The notes beneath the pieces are model-generated. The model saw only the letters and a list, made by a program, of their open reading frames with translations, was not told the origin of the DNA and did no database searches. Shown here one piece after another: positions 1 to 7,063 of a stretch of 17,902 nt of DNA (the stretch's first letter is position 1; each line of letters begins with the position of its first letter). Both the position numbers and the translations under genes were made by a program. Source of the stretch: Chloroflexota bacterium (lineage in GTDB: Bacteria > Chloroflexota > Dormibacteria > Dormibacterales > Dormibacteraceae); contig VBFW01000099.1 in NCBI GenBank assembly GCA_005880525.1, positions 1 to 17,902 on the forward strand, in the 5' to 3' direction.

Positions 1-166
1 GCAGAGCTTCGGCATCCTTGGCGTTGTTGTTGGACTCTTCACGATTGCAATTGGAGTGGGACCGCGGACCGCTCTCGATCTGGGACTCCACGCACTGATG
101 CTGATCACCCTCGTTGCAGGCTTGATCATCGCGATCCAAAGCAAGACCCGGGCGGTCGAGGCGTGA
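1..166 (+). CDS. C-terminal end of a membrane protein (partial)
   Basis: The reading frame is open from base 2 to the TGA at 164-166, so the start lies outside the window. The 54 visible residues hold two hydrophobic stretches (roughly residues 3-19 and 25-47) separated by a short polar turn with GPRT, and end in a charged tail containing QSKTR. That is the shape of the last two transmembrane helices of an inner-membrane protein with a cytoplasmic C-terminus. The family cannot be named from so little. Its stop codon overlaps the GTG start of the next gene (GTGA), which suggests translational coupling. Confidence 0.6.
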   Translation, partial: QSFGILGVVVGLFTIAIGVGPRTALDLGLHALMLITLVAGLIIAIQSKTRAVEA

Positions 167-537
167 TCAAGGCGGTCTCCGCTCTTCGTCTCGCGGTCGC
201 CGACGTCGAACGCTCGCTCGCCTTCTACAAGATGCTCGGCTTCCAGGAGGTGCCAACCGAGGGCGACGCGCGCGAAGTTCGCTCGAACTGGTTTCGCATT
301 CGTCTGGAAAGCCGCCAATCCAAATCTGGCAGCGTGGGACTGCGGGTCTGCATCTCCGTCGACGACGTCGAGACGTTCGCCGCGCACCTCGCACGCCACC
401 ACGTCAAAGCCCATAGCGAGGCCGCGGGAAAGAGCACCGAACTGGTCGTTACCGACCCCGACGGGTACACCCTGCTGTTTTTCCAGACCAAAGGCTCGGC
501 CCAGAAAAGCGAGAAGTCCCACCAGGCGTCGACCTAG
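163..537 (+). CDS. VOC (glyoxalase/bleomycin-resistance) superfamily protein, no metal ligands seen
   Basis: A 124-residue protein with the single beta-alpha-beta-beta-beta repeat pair of the vicinal oxygen chelate fold: an opening strand and helix with the VADVERSLAFYKMLGF pattern, a central second module from about residue 62 (VCISVDDVETFAAHL), and the closing TDPDGYTLLFF strand (about residues 97-107). The positions that carry His or Glu metal ligands in glyoxalase I hold Leu or Phe here, so a metal-free binding protein of the bleomycin-resistance kind is more likely than an active metalloenzyme; this is inference. The GTG start at 163 overlaps the stop of the upstream membrane protein and gives a full-length fold. 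Confidence 0.82.
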   Translation: MIKAVSALRLAVADVERSLAFYKMLGFQEVPTEGDAREVRSNWFRIRLESRQSKSGSVGLRVCISVDDVETFAAHLARHHVKAHSEAAGKSTELVVTDPDGYTLLFFQTKGSAQKSEKSHQAST

Positions 538-583
538 TCGCCACTACCACATTCCAGGGTTAGCCGGGGAATTGCGCCTCTTT

Positions 584-589
584 TAGATT
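584..589 (+). promoter_or_regulatory. Putative -10 box of a leaderless transcript
   Basis: TAGATT is followed by six bases (GGCGCC) and then the ATG at 596. That spacing would put the transcription start on the start codon. There is no Shine-Dalgarno sequence in front of this ATG. No good -35 hexamer is visible at 17 bp. Confidence 0.4.
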
Positions 590-595
590 GGCGCC

Positions 596-865
596 ATGCC
601 AGGAGCAAGTGAGCTAGCGAGACGCGTGTCGATCATGAACGCCAACTGGGTGGCGGGCGGCGATGGCGAAGACGGATCCTTCCACATCATGGTCGTGACA
701 GAGGATGGCGAGAAGCACGTGATGAGTCCCAGCCCTGCCTCGACGGCCGCGCTCGTTGCATTGGCGCGAGCCGACACCGTGCTCGTGTGGGATCCCGCGG
801 ACCGCACGTTGATCGCCGCGAACATTGTCGGCAGGATGGCCTGGACTAACACACCGAGCAGTTAG
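596..865 (+). CDS. Small conserved-looking protein of unknown function
   Basis: An 89-residue soluble protein with no signal peptide or membrane segment. I do not recognise the family. The middle reads like a small beta-rich fold: FHIMVVTEDGEKHVM, then a helix STAALVALARA, then TVLVWDPADRTLIAANIVG. An antisense frame covers almost the same bases, but the plus-strand product has balanced composition and alternating hydrophobic strands, whereas the antisense product is Ser/Ala/Thr-rich. The ATG at 596 is supported by the TAGATT box six bases before it; an internal ATG at 635 is an alternative start. It converges on the P450 gene with a 25-bp gap. Confidence 0.6.
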   Translation: MPGASELARRVSIMNANWVAGGDGEDGSFHIMVVTEDGEKHVMSPSPASTAALVALARADTVLVWDPADRTLIAANIVGRMAWTNTPSS

Positions 866-890
866 CGGACCCCAGGCCTCGCCCCGCACC

Positions 891-2081
891 TCATATATGG
901 ATAGGCAGCGACTTCAAGCCGCGAAAGACAGGGATGGATTTCCACTCAAGCTGACCACCTCCCAGCTCAAGGTCGGGGTACCTGGCCAGCAGGGAGCCTA
1001 TCGCGATCTGCGCTTCGGCTCGGGCAAGGGCTGCGCCGACGCAGAAGTGGATGCCATTGCCGAACTCGAGATGCCGGTTGGGTGATCGCTCGATGTCGAA
1101 GCGGTCCGGTTCCGCAAATTGTTCGGCATCGCGATTAGCCGCGCCGATCACCATGTAGACCGTCTGGCGAGAGGCGATCTTCTTGCCGCCAATAGTGACG
1201 TCCTGTGCCGCGCCGACACCTCGAAGCTGTACGGCACCGTCGTACCGCATCATCTCTTCGATTGCGCTGGCGATGAGCTCGGGTTTTGATTGCAGCTTCT
1301 TGCGCTCGTCAGGGTTTTGCAGCAGCGCGAACACCCCGTTCCCGATGGTGTCCGTCGTCGTCTCATGCCCATTCATAAGAAGCAGGATCGCGTTCGCAAG
1401 CAACTCCTCGCCATCCAGCCGGCTGCCGGCGCTTTCGGCTTCGACGAGCGCGCTCATGATCGTATCGTCAGGCCGGCTTCGCAGCCGGCCAACAAGTTCT
1501 TTGAAGTATGCAACCAGCGCATTGACACTGGTCCGCGCCCGCTCTTCGGTGTCGAGCGCTCCGGCGGAATATGCGATCACATCGTCTGACCAGCGCTTGA
1601 ATTGGTCCATGTCGCCGTGGGGCAAGCTGAGCATTTCGCTGATGACGAGCACTGGCAGTGGGGACGCCAGGTCGGCGATCAAGTCCAGGTCGCGCCGTCC
1701 AGCGATTCGTTCGAACAGTTGATCGACAATCGCCTGGATTCGTGGGCGCATGCCATCGATTCGCCTCGGCGTGAACGCTCGATTCACCAGCAACCGGAGT
1801 CGGGTGTGCCGGGGCGGCTCGGAGAACAGCATCATCCGCGACAGCACCCGGCGCAGTGGATCGTCGGTTTCAACGGTCACATCCCCCGTGCCACGCACGA
1901 GCCGGGGGTTGGCGAGGGCGGCCGCGACATCCGCGTATCGCGTCACGACCCAGACTTGATGCTCCTCGTCCCAGTGCACCGGATCGCGTTCTCGCAGCGC
2001 GCTGTAGGCGGCGTACGGGTACCGAAAGAAATCCGCCGTGAAGAGGGGTGGGAAGGCCCGCTGGGCCACAGGAGGGTCCAT
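891..2081 (-). CDS. Cytochrome P450 (bacterial class, CYP107-like)
   Basis: A soluble haem-thiolate monooxygenase of 396 residues, the usual length for bacterial P450s, which take electrons from separate ferredoxin/reductase partners; no such partner is encoded here. All signature elements are visible: the C-helix HTRLR (92-96), the I-helix oxygen-activation motif NGHETT (237-242, with Asn where most have Ala), the K-helix ExxR as E276-M-M-R279, PDRF (325-328), and the haem-binding loop FGNGIHFCVG (340-349) with Cys347 as the haem ligand. The substrate cannot be predicted. It is transcribed divergently from an alpha/beta hydrolase 110 bp away, beside F420-type oxidoreductase genes, which suggests a role in oxidation or detoxification of small organic molecules. 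The gene appears intact. Confidence 0.96.
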   Translation of the reverse strand: MDPPVAQRAFPPLFTADFFRYPYAAYSALRERDPVHWDEEHQVWVVTRYADVAAALANPRLVRGTGDVTVETDDPLRRVLSRMMLFSEPPRHTRLRLLVNRAFTPRRIDGMRPRIQAIVDQLFERIAGRRDLDLIADLASPLPVLVISEMLSLPHGDMDQFKRWSDDVIAYSAGALDTEERARTSVNALVAYFKELVGRLRSRPDDTIMSALVEAESAGSRLDGEELLANAILLLMNGHETTTDTIGNGVFALLQNPDERKKLQSKPELIASAIEEMMRYDGAVQLRGVGAAQDVTIGGKKIASRQTVYMVIGAANRDAEQFAEPDRFDIERSPNRHLEFGNGIHFCVGAALARAEAQIAIGSLLARYPDLELGGGQLEWKSIPVFRGLKSLPIHI

Positions 2082-2116
2082 GCCTGGATCGTGAGCGGTT
2101 CGACATCGTCTGGCAA
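2082..2116 (-). promoter_or_regulatory. Putative promoter of the P450 gene, leaderless
   Basis: On the minus strand TTGCCA (2116-2111, five of six bases of the -35 consensus) is followed by a 17-bp spacer and CACGAT (2093-2088), then six bases, then the ATG at 2081. This layout would start the transcript at or next to the start codon, and no Shine-Dalgarno sequence is present. The -10 match is only partial (A, A and T conserved). Confidence 0.4.
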
Positions 2117-2191
2117 GCGCAGTCCGTCGCTGGTCTCGAGCCGTCCGCCGCCGGCCGATGAGTTTTCAACCCGGGAGACGTCGATACTGAT

Positions 2192-3061
2192 ATGACGACG
2201 CACAAGCTTGTAACCGCCGGGGCCGACATCGTCTATGACGTCCATGGCCCGCTGCCCGCCGCGGACGGACGCCCGCCGCTGTTCATGATCGCCCAGCCGA
2301 TGGACGCCAGCGGCTTCAGCACGTTGGCGTCTTACTTCTCCGATCGCACGGTCATCACGTATGACCCGCGCGGCCTCGGCCGCAGCGTCCGCAAAGACGG
2401 CAAGGTCGACAACTCACCGACAGTCCAGGCTGACGACGTTCACGCCGTCATCGAGGCGCTTGGCGTCGGACCTGTCGAGATGTTCGCCAGCAGCGGTGGC
2501 GCGGTGACCGCGCTCGCGCTGGTCGCGGCATACCCCAATGACGTGACCTGCCTGGTGGCACACGAGCCGCCCCTCATCTCAGTGCTTCCCGATGCGCGGG
2601 CGGCCGAGCGAGCACGCGCGGGAGTTCGGAACGCATATGAGGCCAAAGGATCGGGCGCCGGAATGGCGGCCTTCATCGCAATGACGTCGTGGCAAGGGGA
2701 ATTCAACGACGACTACTTCGCAAGGCCCGCGCCGGATCCCGCCCAGTACGGGATGTCGACCGAGGACGACGGCTCGCGTGACGACCCACTGCTCTCCGAC
2801 AGGTCCTGGGCGATCACCAGCTATCGCCCCGACTTCGACGCGCTGACCGCGGCCCCGACACGCATAGTGATCGCAGTGGGCGAGGAGTCCGCGGGCACCT
2901 TCACCGGACGCTCCTCGGTGGCCACCGCCGACCTACTTGGTCAGCAGGCGACGGTGTTCCCGAGCCATCACGGCGGCTTTATGGGCGGTGACTCCGGATA
3001 CCCCGGCCAGCCCGAAGCCTTCGCCCGCAAACTGCACGACGTCCTCGACAAAGACAGATGA
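2192..3061 (+). CDS. Alpha/beta-fold hydrolase
   Basis: A 289-residue soluble alpha/beta hydrolase of typical length. Visible features are the strand-turn TYDPRGLGRS (56-65), the nucleophile elbow A99-S-S-G-G103 with Ser101 as the predicted nucleophile (Ala replaces the first Gly of GxSxG), and the catalytic-His loop PSHHGGF (257-263), His259 or His260. The acid residue is unclear; Glu231/Glu232 or an Asp nearby are candidates. It most resembles esterase or haloperoxidase-type hydrolases, but the substrate is unknown. It is the first gene of a plus-strand run (next gene 7 bp on) and divergent from the P450. A GATACT sequence lies three bases before the ATG, too close to be a standard leaderless -10, so the exact start is slightly uncertain. 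Confidence 0.9.
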   Translation: MTTHKLVTAGADIVYDVHGPLPAADGRPPLFMIAQPMDASGFSTLASYFSDRTVITYDPRGLGRSVRKDGKVDNSPTVQADDVHAVIEALGVGPVEMFASSGGAVTALALVAAYPNDVTCLVAHEPPLISVLPDARAAERARAGVRNAYEAKGSGAGMAAFIAMTSWQGEFNDDYFARPAPDPAQYGMSTEDDGSRDDPLLSDRSWAITSYRPDFDALTAAPTRIVIAVGEESAGTFTGRSSVATADLLGQQATVFPSHHGGFMGGDSGYPGQPEAFARKLHDVLDKDR

Positions 3062-3068
3062 CGCGAGC

Positions 3069-3485
3069 GTGAGCGCCTTCACGCAGCAGGAGATCGAGTA
3101 CATGGCAAGCCAGCGTTTGGGCAGGCTGGCCACCGTGGGACCCCACGGGCAGCCCCACGTGGTTCCTGTCGCGTTCCGCTACAACCCCGATCTGGACACG
3201 ATCGACATCAGCGGACACGGCTTCGCCAGACGGAAGAAATGGCGTGACGTTCACTCCAACGCCAAGGTCGCCTTTGTGGTGGACGACCTGGCGTCTGTCC
3301 AGCCATGGGCCCCGCGCGGCATCGAAATCCGGGGCACAGCAGAAGTGCTGCACTCCGGCGGAAAGACGGTGGCTCCGCATTTCGACGATGAGATGTTTCG
3401 GATCAGCCCGCGACGGATCTACACCTGGGGCCTGGCAGAGGGAGAGGAGAGATTCGGCGGCTCTGGACGTGATTTTCGAGGCTGA
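3069..3485 (+). CDS. PPOX-class F420/flavin-dependent oxidoreductase family protein
   Basis: A 138-residue protein of the pyridoxamine-5'-phosphate oxidase-like split-barrel fold, in the subgroup often annotated as F420-dependent PPOX-class oxidoreductase. Diagnostic stretches are ASQRLGRLATVGPHGQPHVV (13-32), the strand PVAFRYNPDLDTIDISGHG (33-51), KKWRDVHSNAKVAFVVDDL (56-74) and PWAPRGIEIRGTAEVL (79-94). The start is placed at the GTG at 3069 because it gives the family's usual N-terminus (Ser-Ala-Phe-Thr-x-x-Glu-Ile) seven bases after the hydrolase stop; an open frame continues upstream but overlaps the hydrolase. Cofactor choice (F420, FMN or haem) is family knowledge and is not settled by the sequence. 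Confidence 0.88.
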   Translation: MSAFTQQEIEYMASQRLGRLATVGPHGQPHVVPVAFRYNPDLDTIDISGHGFARRKKWRDVHSNAKVAFVVDDLASVQPWAPRGIEIRGTAEVLHSGGKTVAPHFDDEMFRISPRRIYTWGLAEGEERFGGSGRDFRG

Positions 3486-3488
3486 TCG

Positions 3489-3494
3489 CATACT
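3489..3494 (+). promoter_or_regulatory. Putative -10 box of a leaderless transcript
   Basis: CATACT is followed by six bases (GATCTG) and the ATG at 3501, the spacing expected if the RNA begins at the start codon. There is no Shine-Dalgarno sequence in front of this gene although it sits 15 bp after the previous one, so it may have its own promoter inside the gene run. Confidence 0.35.
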
Positions 3495-3500
3495 GATCTG

Positions 3501-3851
3501 ATGGCCTCCTATTCGGCCAATCAGCGCGCAATCGCCCACGCTCGCCAGCTGATCGAAGCGCGCCAGTACGTTCTCGACAGCGATTGGGGCGAGGTTCAGC
3601 CGAAAGCGGCGGATGAGAATGCGTTCCTGAAAGGCCATTCCTGGGATGACTACGCGGAATGGCACCTCGGCCTCAACGATGAAGCCACTGACGAGACCAA
3701 GAGCCGATACGCGTTTGTTTATGGCGATTTTCGCCGCGTCCATCGGGCAGGCCTGATCGCCTGCCAGTACAGAGCGGCCGAGTGGCGCCACAAGGAGATC
3801 GAGCTCGCGGCGCACGACCTGCTGCAGCGGCTGGACAAGACCAGCGCCTGA
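3501..3851 (+). CDS. Conserved small soluble protein of unknown function
   Basis: A 116-residue charged, mostly helical protein. It has no signal peptide, membrane segment or motif that I can tie to a function. It is rich in aromatic and acidic residues, with striking blocks such as SDWGEVQP (27-34), ADENAFLKGHSWDDYAEWHL (37-56), SRYAFVYGDFRRVHR (68-82) and YRAAEWRHKEIELAAHDLL (89-107), which look like strongly conserved family signatures. From memory, similar uncharacterised proteins occur in Actinomycetota. It closes the run after the PPOX protein and ends 7 bp before the stop of the convergent nitroreductase gene. Confidence 0.78.
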   Translation: MASYSANQRAIAHARQLIEARQYVLDSDWGEVQPKAADENAFLKGHSWDDYAEWHLGLNDEATDETKSRYAFVYGDFRRVHRAGLIACQYRAAEWRHKEIELAAHDLLQRLDKTSA

Positions 3852-3858
3852 CCCGTTC

Positions 3859-4335
3859 TCATTTCAGAATTTCGAAGACGGGCCGGCCAAACGCTGCTTC
3901 CTCGGGGTCGTCTATGTCGATCCTGTCGACGTTGCGAACAAACCAGTTGCCGAATCGCGACGTGCGAGCGATCGGCGCGATCACGTCGCGGATGAAGGCG
4001 ACGGCTTCCGCATGGCCGAGCTCCACGACACGCACGCTTTCGCGGCGCCGTCCAAAGCTGATGGTGGCGATGCCGGCCGCTCGGAGGTTGCGCGCCCAGT
4101 CCGTCTCCCCGAAGGGTGATATGAAACCGCGACGTCCGCCGTACTCACAGATCGTCACCGGCGTGGTTCGCGGCAAGCCCGTCTTCCTACCCCGGACGGT
4201 TATGAGCACGTCGGGTCCCATCGGCACCCCGAGCTTGAGCAGAGGCTTGGCGAGGAGGTTGAAAAAGGGGACCCAGGACGGGATTTGCCGGGCCTCGATC
4301 GGGCGATCGCGCGGCTCCGGCATGGTCATTCTCAT
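3859..4335 (-). CDS. Nitroreductase/quinone reductase-family deazaflavin-dependent oxidoreductase (Ddn-like)
   Basis: A 158-residue split-barrel protein of the family that includes the mycobacterial F420-dependent nitroreductase Ddn. The family pattern is clear: an N-terminal helix region, then PDVLITVRGRKTGLPRTTPV (41-60) with the RGRKTG turn that contacts the deazaflavin phosphates in Ddn-type proteins, FISPFGETDWARNLRAAG (71-88), and the final strand ending FEIL. Such enzymes reduce quinones, nitro compounds or other electrophiles with F420H2; this is family knowledge. Three in-frame ATGs (4335, 4329, 4323) are possible starts. A CACAAT box on the minus strand lies one base before the first and seven before the second, so 4329 is a fair alternative. 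It is divergent from the cation-efflux-like gene. Confidence 0.9.
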   Translation of the reverse strand: MRMTMPEPRDRPIEARQIPSWVPFFNLLAKPLLKLGVPMGPDVLITVRGRKTGLPRTTPVTICEYGGRRGFISPFGETDWARNLRAAGIATISFGRRRESVRVVELGHAEAVAFIRDVIAPIARTSRFGNWFVRNVDRIDIDDPEEAAFGRPVFEILK

Positions 4336-4360
4336 GATTGTGTTTGAAGTGATGGCGGCA

Positions 4361-4365
4361 GGAGG
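4361..4365 (+). promoter_or_regulatory. Shine-Dalgarno site that fixes a TTG start
   Basis: GGAGG followed by a six-base spacer and TTG at 4372. This is the only good ribosome binding site in front of the cation-efflux-like gene and supports the uncommon start codon. Confidence 0.65.
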
Positions 4366-4371
4366 CGGCGA

Positions 4372-5034
4372 TTGTTAGAGGCAGCTGATCGACGCGCAGC
4401 ACTCGCGACCGGGATTCGGCTGGAGGTTGTCACCGTCGGCTGGATGCTGGTCGAAGCCGTATTGGCGATCGGCGCCGGCATCGCAGCCCGAAGTCTTCTG
4501 CTGACGGCATTCGGTCTTGACAGCGTGATCGAGCTCATCAGCGGCGCGGTTCTGCTGTGGCGGCTGTCGTTGGAAGCCCGTGGCTCTGCCACCCAACCGG
4601 TGGAGCGCATCGAGCACCGTGCAACCCAGATCTCGGCGATCCTGCTGGTGCTTCTCTGCGTCTACGTGGTCATGGTGGGCGTGATCGGCCTGGTCACAAG
4701 ACTCGAACCAGAAGCGTCAGCGCTCGGCCTTGGGGTTTCCGCGGTGGCCGTGCTGGTGATGCCCGTCCTCGCCTGGCGCAAGCGCCTCGCCAACCGCACC
4801 ATCGGCAGCTCTGCGCTGCGCGCGGACATCGCAGAAACCATCACCTGCGCGTACATGGCCGGTGCCACCCTCGTCGGCGTCGGTCTCAACCTGCTGGCCG
4901 GCCTGTGGTGGGCCGAGTATGTTGCCGCCTTCGCGCTGCTGGTGTTCATCGTGATGGAGGCCAGAGAGGCTGTCGAAGCCTCCCGCGAAAGCGACGCCGT
5001 TCCAGCCAACAACGGGGAGACGCCTGACCGATAA
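4372..5034 (+). CDS. Cation diffusion facilitator-like membrane protein
   Basis: A 220-residue inner-membrane protein with six predicted helices (about 16-36, 40-62, 86-108, 117-135, 150-175 and 178-197) in the order of the cation diffusion facilitator transmembrane domain, but without the C-terminal cytoplasmic metal-sensing domain. The TM2 motif is GLDSVIELISG, with D50-xxx-E54, and the TM5 motif is LRADIAETITC, with D152 and E155. Zinc-specific members carry His/Asp pairs at these sites, so this all-acidic arrangement points to a different cation or a diverged role. The TTG start is preferred because of the GGAGG six bases upstream. The gene starts 36 bp from the divergent nitroreductase. 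The last 20 residues are polar and probably disordered. Confidence 0.82.
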   Translation: MLEAADRRAALATGIRLEVVTVGWMLVEAVLAIGAGIAARSLLLTAFGLDSVIELISGAVLLWRLSLEARGSATQPVERIEHRATQISAILLVLLCVYVVMVGVIGLVTRLEPEASALGLGVSAVAVLVMPVLAWRKRLANRTIGSSALRADIAETITCAYMAGATLVGVGLNLLAGLWWAEYVAAFALLVFIVMEAREAVEASRESDAVPANNGETPDR

Positions 5035-5049
5035 GCTCAGTCGCTAGAT

Positions 5050-5832
5050 ATGGCGCCGGCGATAGAGGTTCGGAACCTCGTCAAGCGGTATCGGAAGGGC
5101 ACTGTGAATGCTGTCGACGGCGTCAGCTTCGACGTCGAGCAGGGACAGTTTTTCGCGCTCCTGGGGCCGAACGGCGCTGGCAAGACGACCACAATCTCCA
5201 TCCTCACCACCACCCTCGGTCTGACCTCAGGCAGCGTGAGGATCGCGGGCCACGACGTAGTTCGCGAGGCTAGCGCTGTGCGTCGCGAGGTGGGCATCAT
5301 CTTCCAGAGCCCGTCGCTCGACATGAACCTCACCGGCGAGGAGAACATCCGGTTCCACGCGGTCCTGTACCGGCTGTATCCGTACCGCCCGCTGTACCGC
5401 CTCATGCCGGCTGCCTACCGACGCCAGGTCCGAGAGCTCGCCGAGGTCGTCGGCCTCGGCGCCGAGGTTTTCAAGCCAGTCGACATCACGATCTGTCTCA
5501 CCACGCACCAGATGGATGAGGCCGAGGACGCGGACAGCGTCTGCATCATCGACCACGGTCGCGTCGTCGCCATCGGCGCGCCGCACCAGGTGAAGTCGGA
5601 GCTGGTCCACGAGACACTGCACATCGACGCGGCTGACCGCGGGGCCCTTCGCAGCCGGCTGCATGCGTTGAACGTGCCCTTCAGCGAGGACGGCCACTTC
5701 GTGGTCCGCCTGGATGGCCGCACCGCGTACGAGGTAGTGCACTCGATCGACCAGCCACTGACCATGTTGCGCACCGAATCGGCGACGCTGGAGGACGCCT
5801 ACCTCCGGCTTCTGGCGGCTGAAGATGCTTGA
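5050..5832 (+). CDS. ABC exporter ATPase, DrrA type, lacking signature motif and Walker B
   Basis: A 260-residue ATP-binding subunit of a drug or polyketide-type ABC-2 exporter. It has the N-terminal strand IEVRNLVKRYRKG, Walker A GPNGAGKTT (39-47), the Q-loop around Gln86 (IIFQSPSLD), the helical insert typical of this subgroup, and the H-loop LTTHQMDEAEDAD with His153. After FKPV (141-144) the text jumps straight to DITI (145-148). In homologues about 50 residues lie here, carrying the LSGGQ-type signature, Walker B and the D-loop; all are absent, in frame. The C-terminal DrrA extension is present. Such an ATPase should not hydrolyse ATP. The junction is at about 5479-5484. It overlaps the permease start by 8 bp. 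Either a true in-frame deletion or an assembly error. Confidence 0.9.
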   Translation: MAPAIEVRNLVKRYRKGTVNAVDGVSFDVEQGQFFALLGPNGAGKTTTISILTTTLGLTSGSVRIAGHDVVREASAVRREVGIIFQSPSLDMNLTGEENIRFHAVLYRLYPYRPLYRLMPAAYRRQVRELAEVVGLGAEVFKPVDITICLTTHQMDEAEDADSVCIIDHGRVVAIGAPHQVKSELVHETLHIDAADRGALRSRLHALNVPFSEDGHFVVRLDGRTAYEVVHSIDQPLTMLRTESATLEDAYLRLLAAEDA

Positions 5833-6604
5833 GCTGAACGCCATGGCCGCCATCGCCGGCCGCGACCTGCTGAAGTTCTTTCGCGACCCGGGCCGCCTTG
5901 TCGCGGCCGTGGTCTTTCCGTTCACGATGATCTTCCTGCTCGGGGGAACGCTGCAGCTCAACCTCGGCAAGTCCGCGGGCTTCAACTTCATCGGCTTCGC
6001 GTTCACCGGATTTCTGGGCATGACGCTTTTCCAGTCCACCGCCCAGGGGCTGACGTCGCTCATGGAGGATCGCCAGAACGATTTCGCGCAGGAGGTGTTC
6101 GTTTCGCCTGTTTCGCGCTACTCCATCGTGTTCGGGAAGATCGTGGGCGAGACCCTGGTCGCCCTCGTGCAGGTGATCCCGTTCGTGCTCTTCGCCTGGA
6201 TGCTCCGCGTGCCGCTCACGCCAGCGCACGTCGCCCTGCTGGTGCCGGTGGCGCTGCTCTCGTGTTTCATGGGCGGCGCCTTCGGCCTGCTCTTGCTCAA
6301 CACGATGTCCGACACCAGGGCGTCGAACCAGATCTTCAACTTCGTATTCCTGCCCCAGTACTTCCTGGCCGGCATGATCAGCCCGATCAACGTCCTGCCG
6401 TGGTACCTGGCGGCGCTGTCACTGCTTTCGCCGATGCGCTACGTGATCGACCTGGCGCGGGGTGTGGTCTTCTCCGGGACTCCGGAGTACGGCCGCGTGG
6501 TGCTGTTGAGCCCGGGGATCAACATCGCCGTCCTGGCGGCCATGTTCGTGGTCTTCATGGTCGCGGGCACGACCCTTTTTGTGCGGCGAGAGACCAGTCG
6601 CTAG
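5825..6604 (+). CDS. ABC-2 type exporter permease, DrrB-like
   Basis: A 259-residue integral membrane protein with six predicted helices (about 24-45, 55-75, 105-127, 134-157, 166-190 and 228-252). An N-terminal amphipathic segment with the RDLLKFFRDPGRL pattern is typical of ABC-2 permeases, followed by the conserved central block FQSTAQGLTSLMEDRQNDF and VSPVSRYSIVFGKIVGE. The LPQYFLAGMISPINVLPWYL stretch (177-196) matches the ABC-2 signature region. It pairs with the overlapping ATPase gene (ATG at 5825, ATPase stop at 5830-5832) as the membrane half of the exporter. It appears complete, unlike its partner. Confidence 0.93.
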   Translation: MLELNAMAAIAGRDLLKFFRDPGRLVAAVVFPFTMIFLLGGTLQLNLGKSAGFNFIGFAFTGFLGMTLFQSTAQGLTSLMEDRQNDFAQEVFVSPVSRYSIVFGKIVGETLVALVQVIPFVLFAWMLRVPLTPAHVALLVPVALLSCFMGGAFGLLLLNTMSDTRASNQIFNFVFLPQYFLAGMISPINVLPWYLAALSLLSPMRYVIDLARGVVFSGTPEYGRVVLLSPGINIAVLAAMFVVFMVAGTTLFVRRETSR

Positions 6605-6649
6605 CAAAACGCGGATAGCTCATGGCCCCCCGCCGTCAGGCGTACCTCT

Positions 6650-7063
6650 TTAGTTCTGCTGGGTGATCGGGCATCGGAAGTCGGCGTCCGCCACCCGTGT
6701 GACTGTGACGTCGCCCGCTGCCTGCGCCGCTGCCACGGCAGACGCCGAGGTCAACAGATAGGGAGTGACGCCGGAGTTGAATGTGACCGTCCACACCTGC
6801 CACGAGCCACCGTGAAACGCGCCCGCGTCGCCCGGCCCGACGCCGGCGATCCCGAGCTGACCCGAAGCGCCGTTGGTCACCTCATAGAACGGGTCCTGGC
6901 CTGTGCCGGCCGCCAGCTGCGCCGGCGGAACCACGGTGCCCACGACGTGGCCGTCGAGGAACAGGCTTCCTTGCCCCACCTGGCTCGACGCCAGCGAGGG
7001 GGCCGCGCTTACATATAGAAGGACGAGGGCCGCGGCCGGACCGAGCAAGAGTTTTTTGAGCAT
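6650..7063 (-). CDS. Secreted protein of unknown function
   Basis: A 137-residue protein. The ATG at 7063 is chosen over an upstream one at 7111 because it follows an AGGAGG Shine-Dalgarno site by six bases and puts a clean signal peptide at the N-terminus (MLKK, hydrophobic LLLGPAAALVLLYV, then AAPSLASS, cleavage near residue 24-26). The mature part is Gly/Ala/Val-rich with beta-strand character, contains FHGGSWQVWTVTFNSG near the middle, and ends near a single Cys (RCPITQ). I do not recognise the family. It is divergent from the response regulator gene with 148 bp between them, so a promoter shared with the two-component system is possible. Confidence 0.75.
   Translation of the reverse strand: MLKKLLLGPAAALVLLYVSAAPSLASSQVGQGSLFLDGHVVGTVVPPAQLAAGTGQDPFYEVTNGASGQLGIAGVGPGDAGAFHGGSWQVWTVTFNSGVTPYLLTSASAVAAAQAAGDVTVTRVADADFRCPITQQN

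Noticed and set aside
583..852. A minus-strand 89-residue frame opposite the gene at 596-865
   Set aside because: The plus-strand product has alternating hydrophobic strands and a promoter-like box in front; the antisense product is low-complexity Ser/Ala/Thr. Some doubt remains because both are orphans.
1602..2195. A 197-residue plus-strand open frame over the P450 gene
   Set aside because: It is a shadow of the P450 coding sequence; His/Arg/Gln-rich with no fold-like pattern.
2979..3815. A 278-residue minus-strand open frame across the PPOX and small-protein genes
   Set aside because: It lies antisense to two genes with recognisable or family-like products and its own translation has no domain; long antisense frames are expected in GC-rich coding DNA.
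5227..6063. A 278-residue minus-strand open frame across the ABC ATPase and permease
   Set aside because: It is antisense to clear Walker A-containing and ABC-2 coding sequence, with no recognisable motif.
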